Origin: Sclerotinia nivalis
Lineage: Eukaryota; Ascomycota; Leotiomycetes; Helotiales; Sclerotiniaceae
Direction: 5' to 3'
Assembly: GCA_029531795.1 (NCBI GenBank)
Contig: JAPEIS010000008.1
Location: 310,001 to 374,000 of the forward strand
DNA length: 64,000 nt
Below, piece by piece: positions 23,593 through 34,330 of this stretch (its first letter is position 1; the number at the start of each line of letters is the position of its first letter). Under the pieces are notes generated by a model, which searched no databases, was not told the origin of the DNA, and worked only from the letters and a program-made list of their open reading frames with translations. A program made the translations under genes and the position numbers.

Positions 23593-24256
23593 CTATTGGG
23601 GAAACATTTGTTTGATTTCCTCGTCACTCAATCGAATCTCATGGACAGGGTCGCGCTTTCGTTCGAGTGATTCGAAGTCAGATTCCATATAGGAAGGGAG
23701 GAAGATTTCTACAACAAATTATTAGCATGTTGAAAAGGAAAGACATATGACGTTCTTACCAGGATTCCAATCAAACCCTTGTGAAGAACGAACACAGGTG
23801 ATCTATAAAATAGTATTTATTAGTACATATTCAATTATCATAGATTACCAGCTGGTAGGATAACGCACAAGTCTTGGAGTACCGTCAGGATCCCCAATGT
23901 TGATCGTAGTATGTTCTTCCTTTGCAAGTGCCGTACCTAATGTAGATATGTTAGATATATCCTCTGCCTTTTGAGATGAGAGTAATAATCCCGTCCAAGC
24001 TTCAGTAACAGCCCGTCTGGTCATTACTCCTATCTTCTCGAAACGAGCTTGTAAGCAGCAACAAAGATAAGCACTTACTTAAAAGACTCCTTCTCCGATC
24101 ATGTCCGTATCGAGTATTTGGGGAGGAAGCAGTTGACGACGGTGATCGTTGTGATTTTGTGGGGGAGCTTGAATATGAAGATGAGCTGCTTGGGCTCGCC
24201 GTGGCAGTAGCCTTATTGGAATTTCTACCAGTTGGAATCGTAATAGATGACGACAT
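23593..24256 (-). CDS. Conserved-looking hypothetical protein, one exon junction unresolved
   Basis: I do not recognise the family. Four exons are visible: 24256-24079, 24029-23849, 23802-23760 and 23708-23593. The N-terminus is serine-rich and low in complexity (MSSSITIPTGRNSNK, then SPSSSSSYSSS). The rest reads like a compact conserved protein: RRAVTEAWTGLLLSSQKAED, TTINIGDPDGTPRLVRYPTS, ITCVRSSQGFDWNP, then EIFLPSYMESDFESLERKRD to the end at MFPQ. Introns 1 and 3 are normal GT-AG and keep the frame. At intron 2 (23848-23803) the GTAATC donor leaves two bases (TG) while the next exon needs phase 0, so the plain join makes TGA. A one-base indel, a sequencing error or a non-canonical splice could explain this. 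Estimated length is about 170 residues. Divergent from RPT3. Confidence 0.55.
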
Positions 24257-24757
24257 GGTTGAAGGTAGTAGAGTTGAAGGTTGATGGATGTAAGTAAATA
24301 ATAAAAGGAAAGTTCCAAGTTTTTAACTAGAAATCCTATATTACAGACAGAAGAACTCCCAGTGATTGCTTCTTGAAGGTTGCCGTATATGGATTACTTT
24401 GAGTGAATGGAAAGTAAATGGTTTAAGGGAGCCCTTATGAGATAGATTAGAATCAGCATGAGTACCCCCCGTATTTTGTGGAGTCACACACTAGTGGTAA
24501 GGCTAATCTAAAATAAGCATAGTAGCCTTGAATGTTAGGATATGAATTTCCGTACATCCATTGATATCACGTGTCAATAATCATGATTAGCTAAGCATGA
24601 TTTACGTTTGAACCTCTGAGCTTCAGCTAGGCTAACAATTACGCGCGCCTTCTGATTAACCTAGAACGAAATCGAAATAATAACACCATCATCATATCCA
24701 TCCAAATTTCACCACAACCATACATCCGCATTCAAATCACACCAGCAGATCTTCATT
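24257..24757. promoter_or_regulatory. Bidirectional promoter region of RPT3 and the hypothetical gene
   Basis: 501 bp separates two divergent start codons. I looked for the yeast proteasome box GGTGGCAAA and did not find it. An ACGCGCGC stretch lies near 24642. Confidence 0.5.
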
Positions 24758-26266
24758 ATGGGTGACGTTCTATTAGAGAACCCTGCGACCCAGGTTTTGC
24801 CTCACCGAAAACCATTGCCATCCTCAATACCAAACATAGATTCGCTGGAGGGATTAGGAACAGATGGTAGTGATGAGTACTCAACATTGAAGAAGCTTCA
24901 AAGGCATTTGGAGTTAGTACACTGTTGGACAGATCAAAGGAATCAGAATGCTAACTAGGTCTTACAGATATATCCAACTCCAGGAAGAATATATCAAGGA
25001 TGAACAACGGTATGCGACCTGAGCTCCATCTGTTGGATGGACAAGTACTTATCATCATTACTATAACAGAAGCTTGAAGAGAGAACTTGTGCGAGCTCAA
25101 GAAGAAATCAAACGTATTCAGAGTGTACCTTTAGTGATAGGACAGTTCATGGAAGCTATTGATCAAAAGTACAACTCACCTCTTCGCATCCTCACTACAA
25201 TCAGTATTACTAACATGATCGAAATAGTACTGGTATCGTACAATCATCAACGGGGTCTAACTATGTTGTTCGAATTTTATCTACCCTCGATCGCGAACTT
25301 TTGAAACCATCATCCTCTGTCGCACTTCACAGACATTCAAATTCTTTGGTCGATATCTTACCTCCCGAAGCCGATTCATCAATTGCTATGTTAGGATCCG
25401 ATGAGAAACCCGATGTTACATATGCAGATGTTGGAGGACTTGATATGCAAAAGCAAGAAATTCGAGAAGCAGTTGAACTTCCATTAACACATTTCGACCT
25501 TTACAAGCAAATTGGTATTGATCCACCACGAGGTGTTTTACTTTATGGTCCACCCGGAACTGGAAAAACTATGCTCGTCAAGGCAGTAGCGAATTCAACA
25601 ACTGCAAACTTCATCCGTGTCGTCGGATCGGAGTTCGTACAAAAGTATCTTGGAGAAGGTCCACGTATGGTTCGTGATGTGTTCCGTATGGCCCGTGAAA
25701 ATTCCCCAGCTATCATCTTTATTGATGAAATCGATGCCATCGCCACGAAACGTTTCGATGCGCAAACTGGTGCCGATAGAGAAGTTCAACGTATTCTTCT
25801 TGAACTTTTGAATCAAATGGATGGTTTCGATCAAACATCTAATGTTAAAGTCATTATGGCTACCAACCGTGCTGATACTCTCGACCCTGCTTTACTTCGT
25901 CCTGGTCGATTGGACAGAAAGATTGAGTTCCCCAACCTTCGCGATCGCAGAGAGAGACGATTGATCTTTACTACTATTGCATCAAGAATGTCATTGTCAC
26001 CAGAAGTTGATCTTGATAGTTTGATCATTCGAAATGATCCATTATCTGGTGCTATTATTGCAGCTATCATGCAAGAGGCAGGTTTGAGAGCAGTAAGAAA
26101 GAATAGGTACAACATTATTCAATCTGATCTTGAAGATGCCTATTCTAGTCAAGTTAAAGGTGCACAAGAGGTATGTATAGAATTGAAAACTCGAGCAACT
26201 GTAAATATCTCGCTTGAACATATACTAACATTTTCCCAGGCCGATAAATTCGACTTCTACAAATAG
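24758..26266 (+). CDS. RPT3: 26S proteasome regulatory ATPase Rpt3 (subunit 6B)
   Basis: Five exons (24758-24912, 24968-25009, 25070-25168, 25228-26170, 26240-26266) give 421 residues, as expected for Rpt3 (yeast 428). It is one of six AAA ATPases in the 19S base that unfold substrates and open the 20S gate. The N-terminal coiled coil ([20 protein letters not shown]) and OB domain ([19 protein letters not shown]) precede the AAA module: Walker A GPPGTGKT, Walker B IIFIDEID, sensor MATNRAD and the arginine-finger region LRPGRLDRK. The last exon is nine codons long and ends FDFYK, giving the C-terminal hydrophobic-Tyr-X (FYK) motif that docks into the 20S alpha-ring pockets. Intron 4 therefore decides whether this motif is made. 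Start chosen as the ATG giving MGDVLLENP, with no upstream in-frame extension. Confidence 0.96.
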
Positions 26267-28815
26267 ACATTTGGTACTTGTGATAAGGATAATGGGAAGG
26301 GGAAGGGGAGATGACATGGGAGCGGGATGGAAAATGGAAAATGCCTTGAAATTTGACATTTCTGACAAGTATCAGATAGCTCGTTCTAGGCTTTTGCAAT
26401 TGTACCAACATACCAAACATTACGTCTGTATTCATAGACTCTGCAATTAATTCAGGGATCTTATACAAACTTCATGAATCTATACCCTATTGACATGGAA
26501 TTCGCTTTCGTTTTACAGGGTCTTGAATGATTGTGAGTGATTTGTAGAGTGAAATATGCGATGAATGAATACTGTGCGTGATTGCGATGCCTTTACTTGT
26601 GGCATAGCGAACATCGAGACTGGGATAAAAACTTTCAGTAGAATATCATACAAACCCAAGTTCGATTTCTCTCCTAGTGGAGGGGCCAAAAGTTGAGCAC
26701 ATCCAACACAAAATCTCCATCCATAACTAGGTAGATAGGTAACTATTACAAGTTACGAAATAATAATACCTATTGTAGTTCGTTATTATTATATCTATCT
26801 GCTTGGTTGTTAGGATGGGTATAGGATGTAAGCGGATGAATCTCGGTACAATCAATCAAGCAGTCTGATTCTTTTCATCTTGTCGTGATTGGTGAAGTTC
26901 TCTATTCGAGAAACGATTGTGGAGTTTTGAGAAAGTATATTGAATTCGAATGTTTCTTGTGCGCATTCCGAGTATATAGTGGTAAGATTAGATCTGCATG
27001 GTGGAGCGTGGAGATCAAGAGTTGTTTTTCGTAAATAGAAGGTCTCCCTGAGGTCTATAGTTGTTTGAAGATTTCTAGGAGGGACGGTGGGATGGGATAA
27101 AAGTACTATTTACATAGCACTACACGTAGCCTTGTAGACTTTATTGCATATTAGAAAACGTCTACAAGATAGGACAGGTTGTATCGGCGACTCTGGAGAT
27201 GATTTTCTCTTCTGGGAGAGATGGTCTGTGGATATAATGTACTTGCGTTGATTCGGAGTTGAAGATGAAATTTCTATGTTGTTAGCCTACCACAAGTTTT
27301 GGAATAAGAAGCTGGAATAACAACGTTTGAGTTTATAAAAAGATCATTATCACCTCTATCCATCATGAAACAGGATAGCAAATATAAGATGCAAAGATAT
27401 AATTTCCATTAATTACCCTCAAACCACCAATCCCTTCCCCAACACAACTACAACCACGACCCAAAAATAAGCGATATAACCATAGTTCTACATAATATAT
27501 TACTCACTGCAACGATTTCCACAAACCTACCAAGAAGCGAAAAATTAAGTTATTCATTCATACAGGATGTAAATACTCGTAACCGTGGAGTTGGGATGGG
27601 ATATATTAGGGACAATCTTTTCATTTAAGATTTAATAACTTAGTTTCCTTTCCTCATGATGTATGAAACTCATCTAACTCTCTTACCATTCCCCTTCCCC
27701 TTCCCTAATTACAGCCACATCCTTACACAACCTACTTCCCCCCCGCATCCACTTAAGCCATCAGAAAAACGCAACTTCCTATTACCCCATCAAGGCTTCC
27801 ACCTTTACATCCACAAACCCACTTAGCAGTGAAACCGATAACCCAACAGCCCTCCTTCCCAAGGACGATATTTTGAGACTTCAATACCTTTTCGATATTG
27901 GTATTTTCAACTTCCTAATATGGCTTTTTAAATCCAAAGAGAGGAATAATAGACTAATAGTGCAGTTGTGTATTAGTATTAGTATTATCTTGGGTAGAGT
28001 AGGATTGAGTTTTTTTCTTTCTCTTGGGGTGGGAGTAAAGGGGAGGAGAGGAGAGGGGAGACAAGAAAGGAGAAAGGAAAGTGGAGAGAAGAGTAGAGTA
28101 GAAGATGACAAACTACGAGTAGATAAGAAATACAGAATAAGAGCTGATCTAAATGACGAGTTTGTAGTTTTATATTCAGGAGTAAAATGATGGGTGAATT
28201 CATAAGTGGTTTGATATATACTTACAGAGGAATATAGATGAGAGAGATTCGTAGATGTACAAACTCAATTCATTCTTATTTGCAAATGTATTGTCTGTGT
28301 CAAATATGGGCTTTTGGTATCTATTGCTCATTCTTTATTGGTGATTGATAAATGTGCGGTCAACATTTCCCGCCTCTTTTCACTCTAGAAACTCTTTCTT
28401 CCATTCATCTTTGCTCAAAGGCAGCTCAAGATGCTCATAGCTTTATCCATAGCATCTTCACTCAAATGCTATCCAAAGTTTCGAATTTTGGGTAAAATCT
28501 GCTTAGATGATAGAGTTATTCTTCTGCAGAATATACTCAAAACACAATCCTCACACTTATTGAGCAAGAAGAACAAAGACCATATCATTCCTTGACTACT
28601 TATTGCTTTCTCTGAACCAAATCTGAGAAGAATGAGGATTTGCCAAGATCTTAAATATCATCCAACTTTGGAATTGTCAGTTCTAATCAACACAATTGAG
28701 AAAATACGAGATCAATAATGAAGGCAAAATTTGATAAAGTATAACTTTTATTTGCAAAGAGTGATCTTGTAGAGTACCTATTGTATGAAATCCGGCTTAC
28801 CTCGCAAAACCCTAG
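26267..28815. other. Intergenic, about 2.5 kb
   Basis: No gene is supported. A polypurine stretch of GGAG/GAAAGG type runs from about 28031 to 28100; open frames there are by-products of it. A partly self-complementary patch lies at 26735-26800. No RNA gene recognised. Confidence 0.45.
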
Positions 28816-29541
28816 CTATATACGTCTGTTAGGATCAAAAGCTATAATCGGTCCCTTTCCCTGGAATGGAAATTCTTCATAAACGATTTCTGAATCAAGC
28901 ATTTCCCTGACAGGGACAGTCTGCCAAATTGGGCCACGGCTGTCATAACCCCTAAAATGATAACTGCGCTTAAATATCATCAAAGTTAATCCGATCGCAG
29001 TCACGGGTTTCAATCTCTTATAACATTGCTGTTTTGCGTGATTCAACCAACTGTCTCCTTCTTCGGGTGGAATGGAACTTTTAAAAAGTATCTTGGTGTC
29101 CTTAGCCCAATGGTAGTTCCCAACAGAGAAGATATGTTCGTGGGTAGATATCTTTTCCTTCTTGTCTATTACAACGATGTCTTTTAAAGTGTTCTGAACC
29201 CTTTTACGCATGATCTTAAGTTCAGGTGCATAGGCTAGCATGTGTAGACTAAAATGGATAGATCTGTCTACAAGGAATGGGTTGCTGAGTGCAATTTCGA
29301 ATCCTGATTGTGTTCGCGTAATGTTAGAGAGCGACTCCCTGATAAATGTAATGTTCGAAGTGCCCAATTGACGGATGATTTCCAATTGAGGAATTTTGTT
29401 ATCATTGATCCTTGGTGCGTAGATATCTCTTCGAAGATTTCTCAGCCTGACTTCGTCGAGTGGATGCAAGCGCACCATAATATTTATCAATGGTCCAAAA
29501 GGCTCACTAGTGTTGGGGAAGAACTTCAGCACCGATGCCAT
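28816..29541 (-). CDS. Hypothetical protein, 241 residues
   Basis: A single uninterrupted frame with gene-like composition, no introns and no RIP decay. It starts MASVLKFFPNTSEPFGPLIN and has several charged segments (DEVRLRNLRRDIYAPR, then EIIRQLGTSNITFIRESL), ending GPIIAFDPNRRI. There is no signal peptide, clear membrane span or motif that I can name. It lies between RPT3 and the SnoaL-like gene, about 2.8 kb from the AT-rich island, so it may be a lineage-restricted accessory gene. Length and composition support a real gene; function unknown. Confidence 0.6.
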   Translation of the reverse strand: MASVLKFFPNTSEPFGPLINIMVRLHPLDEVRLRNLRRDIYAPRINDNKIPQLEIIRQLGTSNITFIRESLSNITRTQSGFEIALSNPFLVDRSIHFSLHMLAYAPELKIMRKRVQNTLKDIVVIDKKEKISTHEHIFSVGNYHWAKDTKILFKSSIPPEEGDSWLNHAKQQCYKRLKPVTAIGLTLMIFKRSYHFRGYDSRGPIWQTVPVREMLDSEIVYEEFPFQGKGPIIAFDPNRRI

Positions 29542-30282
29542 GTTGAATATGAGTTGTTAAAGCAGAAGGACTGAATGATTCAAACTCTATATTCAATGTT
29601 AACCAACTTCCTTGACGACAGATTGTGAGTTAATACTTTGCTTAGTTACTCAGCTGGAAATTGTTCCTCAACAGCAGAATCCAATCAACTTAATCGAAAT
29701 CAAACCCTTGGGTATTGTAAGATTATCAGCCAAGTATGATTGAGGTTTCAAGCCTTGCTTTCACAGTGTACTTAAACACAATAATACGGCTCCAAAGGTA
29801 TCTCGGGCGTGATATTGATTAACGTTAACTTGTTCCTATTGAAGCTATTCAACAACAAGATTGAAATCAAATTGACATTGTGGCGTTATGATAAAGTATA
29901 ATGCAACCCTTTTTTGAATAAGTCGAAGTCGATTTAGAGGAACATTTGATGTTACTGATGTTGATAATTAGAAGTTGTAAGTTTACTCCGTAAACAAATT
30001 TCACTAGCTGACTAAGCTAGATTTTACGAATGCGAGCCACAGAAAGCATGATCATGATAATATTTTCAGTTCATAATGGTATAAATATCTACTCTCAAGC
30101 TTCAAAAATATCCTTTTTCTACAACTAGATTGAGTACTTTATCCCATTTACCCTCACAATCACATTCAAAGTTCAACTATTTCATCACATTTCATAAGAT
30201 TAACCAAAATCTCGCTGTACAAGCAAGTCTAGCAAACAACCCATCTATCCTCCCCTCCGATGCATCGATATCCTCTCTCACC
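29542..30282. other. Intergenic, no gene recognised
   Basis: AT-rich spacer between two minus-strand genes. It contains the likely promoter of the 241-residue gene and the 3' flank of the SnoaL-like gene. Confidence 0.45.
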
Positions 30283-30810
30283 CTAATAAACACCATGCTC
30301 AGGTGCGCCGCCCTGAGGACCCCAAATTGATCGTTCAATCATCCATTCCAATTTTCCGCTCTCCTTGTCTACTTTTCCAAACATAAAGCTCTCAAATTCA
30401 GTATCTGCACCATCAACCTTAATTGTTCCCGTCATGTGCGCCGCCAGTCGGTCTCCATCGCGGAGAAATTGGTCACTATTCGCGAAGAAAACATACATGT
30501 TAGCTACAAGTATTTGTCTGCCTTGAGCTTGTATAGAGGGCGTGCTGAGTCTGGCGCGGGGTCGGGTTGGGTGGAGGGAAAAAGGCAGCGCAACTACTTA
30601 CATAACTGGTTTGTATTCACTAATCTTAGCTCGCCACTCTTCGATACCCTTTACGAAGACGTCAAAGTCTGATCGCTGCCCATTCATCACATGATAGAAT
30701 GTGGGTAGTGAGGTACTCTCGGCATAGAGCTTTGCTTCCGCGGGTGGGCTAGTAAAACTCCACTCCATAGCACGCTGAAAGCCTTCGAGCGTAGATGAGC
30801 ATTCAGACAT
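30283..30810 (-). CDS. SnoaL/NTF2-like small protein
   Basis: Two exons (30810-30602 and 30517-30283) joined by an 84-bp GTAAGT...GGCAG intron give 147 residues. The pattern fits the SnoaL-like/NTF2-like fold: an N-terminal helix pair (STLEGFQRAMEWSF), a helix before the pocket (DFDVFVKGIEEWRAKISEYK), then long strands (RLAAHMTGTIKVDG, ESFMFGKVD, KLEWMIERSIWGPQ). Members form small alpha+beta barrels that act as isomerases, cyclases or ligand binders, so no specific reaction can be assigned. The acceptor after GGCAG was chosen because the closer TTGTAG would put a stop in frame. It is the last intact gene before the retrotransposon island. Confidence 0.7.
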
Positions 30811-31602
30811 GGTTAATGAGGAATAATTTATTTATCAAATGCAGGGTGATTAGAACAGCTAGATTCGTCTTATTCTCTCCTTCTTTCCTAAGAGAAAACT
30901 ATGGATAATTTTTACGAAAGATGAGGTTGAAGCTGGTCTGCTTGGGCCCTTTATGTTTGTGCCAAGTACGAGTGATGTGCCTCATAAATGGCAGTTGGAG
31001 GACGTTGGTTAAGTGAATATGCGGGATGGGATGCATGGTGGGGTCGACGTCAGCCTGAGATATGTGAGCAAATCTTTTAATAAATAGGTCAGCCGTGTGT
31101 GTGAGTCTCTGAGCAAATTCTCCACCACACAAACTACATGTAAGAACGATATACAACATCAGACGTCATTATCACAAATGAATACCACTTCGTCCTGTTT
31201 CAAGGCCTGATTTTGCTCATTCTGTGCCTCTGATTACTACCTTCACTGGCTGGGGGCTATTCGTAAATGTTGCCTCAATGAACAATGGTAGTCCACATAC
31301 AACAAATTTCGAAGAACAAAATTTCTTCGAAATACGATCAGTTCTTCCCTTTATTTAATAAAGAAATACTCCCAAAATCCATTCCAATTGTTCCCAAATG
31401 AATCGATCTAGTAGTTGTTGTGATATTGTTGCTATCGTTCAAAACACAAAACTTATATGAAAATTCGTATAAAAACTCTTTTCAATTTCTTTCAACTCTT
31501 CTCCTTATTGAATTTGTAAAACTTAGATAGATTCATCAAGTCCAATAATGGATACTTCAATAAAAGGATCCCTTGGATCTTCTTTTGAATTTATTCTCTT
31601 AT
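30811..31602. other. Transition from genic DNA to AT-rich island
   Basis: Composition shifts from normal to strongly AT-rich between about 31300 and 31600. An 86-residue minus-strand frame at 30899-31159 has no recognisable domain. A minus-strand reading just left of the copia LTR (about 31602-31528) gives DPRDPFIEVSIIGLDESI before a stop and might be the C-terminal end of the G2 polyprotein, but I could not prove frame continuity. Confidence 0.4.
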
Positions 31603-31960
31603 TATCACGAGATAGTACGATCACAGAGTACGTTGAAAAGATCGGGGAGAAGATGATTGTAGTGAAATGATAGAGTTAAGTGTATATTGAATAAGAATTA
31701 TATTGGATGATTTGACTTTGATCTTAAAGATTGTAAATGGTATATATAGATTTAATGGAAGCTATTTAATCAACAAGAGATATCAATTAAGTTAGGCTTC
31801 GATTTGTATGATATCAGGAAAGGATTGACGATTGTAAGGATCGATAAGATCTAGAAGGGCTTGATAATTAATATAAAATGAAGGATATAATAATTGTAGA
31901 AGATATAATGATCATAAATCATCAATTATATAAATAGATATCATATAATTATCTATAATA
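31603..31960 (-). repeat. Copia LTR, left copy
   Basis: Aligns with 38821-39182 over its whole length. Differences are mostly C/T and G/A, with this copy carrying the T or A in nearly every case. Starts TATCACGAG, likely from TGTCACGAG. Confidence 0.75.
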
Positions 31961-33979
31961 TATCCTTTAGATCGAGAATCGATCTATAATAATAAGGAAA
32001 GATTATAAAGAGTAATAATTAATCAAATATAGAGTATAGGTTTTGATAATGTATAAGTATCGATTTTGAACGATTCCGATTGAAATTGGTGGTGTAGTTC
32101 AATTTGGTCGATTAATTGACCAAATTGATTAAATTGATTATTTTGTGATTATGTTGATAAGGTTGATCTATTAATTATATTGGTTACTCCGAATATTGAT
32201 CATTTGGATAGAGTTGATTGTTTTAGTTGTATTGATTAATTGTGTAAAGAAATAAATGTAAGTTGTGATATATTGATCGATTTGATTGATATGGTTGGTT
32301 TTGATTAGTGGTAATGAATTAGCTGGTGTAGTGTGTATGTGCAATCAAATTTTACCAATTTTGTATAGTATTATAATGATGTTTTGTTCGTATGAGTATA
32401 ATGCAATAGATAATTCATGATTAATATAATCGAATTAATTAAACAATACAACAAGATTTCGAAGAGTTCGATAAGATTCGAAAAAGAAGAGTATAATCGA
32501 AAAGATCTGAAATATAAATTATTTCATCCTTTACCTTATAGTTTAATTATCGTGGTGGCTATTAAGGTGATATTTTTGAAATGATCTATATTTTAACGAT
32601 TGTCGTGTAAGAATGAACTGGGAGGATTTCGATCGTATACAAATTCGATGAAATTTGTTTGTATGTTTATGCGATCAATTAATAAATGGGTTATATCTCG
32701 TAATCAGTATTATATAGAATATTAATCGTGTCAAAATGAATAAAGGAGGTTTTCGATTGTATATTGATTTGATAAAATTTGTTTATAGATGTATATAATC
32801 GGTTTTCTGTTCAGTTTTGAGTAGTATTATTTTTATACCGAGAATCGAAGGGATGAGAGATATCGAAAAATTAAAATAAAAAATAGTAAAAAGAATCAAC
32901 AATGAATTAAATAGCTTTTGTTCTATTATAGATTTGAATAAAAGGATATTGTAATAATAATTATGAATTAGTTGATGATGTGTGTATATACGAGCAAATT
33001 TTATCAATTTAGTATAGGATTATGGTAATGTTAAATTCGAAAGTGTATAATACAGTAGATGTTCTATGATTATTTTTATTTAATCTTTTTGATTCTGTTG
33101 TTAATATTCTGTAGGTTCAGAAGAGAACGGAAGTATTCGAACTTTTGTTGTATAAGGTTTTTGGTGAGCTTGTCGACCGTTATATTGGTAGTTGGAAGGT
33201 AGATTATATAAAAGTTCCCTTTTGAATATTTTTGTTATAGTTATATGTTCTGTATATCGATATATTTGAGTTTTGTAGTGATTCGTTTGTTCTTATCAAT
33301 TACCAGTTTGATTGTTTGTTGGTTATTACAAAATATTGATATAGATTCTTTCATTGCAAAATCGATTTCTTTTAGGAAGTGTAGAGTTGTTATAGTTTCT
33401 TTTGATATATGCTCGATATCAAGTAGTTCAGCTTTAATGGTAGAGGTAGTTATGGTATTCTGCTTAGATGTTTTCTATATAATTAAGTTATCGAAAAGGG
33501 ATATTATGTATCCTTGAGATGATTTACGAGTATTAGGATTATTTGCAAAAAAAGTGTTTGAGAAGATGAAAAATTGTAGTATCTAATCATTGTTGTATTG
33601 TATTACAAGAAACCTTGTATTCCAGAGATATTCAAAGCAATGATCAACGGTTTTCATATATTCGGTAAATGGATTGGTCAAATAATGGTTCAATTATAAG
33701 GCAGCGAATAAGATGTTTGTTTTTATTATAATTGTAATATATAAAATTGATCCCATTTTCTTCTGATACAATTTGATTATATATATAAAAGCTTGATCTG
33801 AATTTTTCCGAAATATTATTATAGGAAGTGATATATATACTGTCCCTTTTGTTGTTTTAAATTTCTTAACAATCTTCTCAATATATATATTATAAGTTAA
33901 TTATAGCTTTTTCTTGGAACGATTACAAAGGATATATATTTCTAGAAACTATTTTGTATTTCCAAGATTATGTAACTTG

Positions 33980-34330
33980 TATACAGCTTTGATTTCTTTG
34001 ATGATTTTCGTGATAGTTGGTTTATTCTTTTTGTGATATATAATCTGAATATTATCCATAAAGAATAGGATTATAATAGTATACTTTGGATTGATATAAA
34101 GATACGGTTTTTTCTTACATTATATCAATCCTAGTTTTTTGAGTGTCCGAATGAAATCCTTAAATTATATTGTAAAGGAATCTCGAAGATTATATAGTAT
34201 TCGATTGATAATAATATATTTGTTGGGGACTTTATAATCATCAGGGAGATAGTATACAATTGGAATATTAAAAAGGTTGTACAAAGTATTAACAAAGATA
34301 TTGATTATATCGTATTATTTGGTTTCGAGA
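33980..34330 (-). pseudogene. Copia reverse transcriptase remnant
   Basis: Contains the most readable part of the copia pol. The YVDD box is FMDN at 34051-34062: the second Asp codon GAT is AAT (34051-34053). Internal stops occur before and after, so it cannot make active enzyme. Confidence 0.7.

Noticed and set aside
27873..28190. 105-residue plus-strand frame
   Set aside because: Driven by a polypurine tract, with no domain or conserved composition.
30899..31159. 86-residue minus-strand frame
   Set aside because: No motif, no intron support, next to the composition border; kept only as a note.
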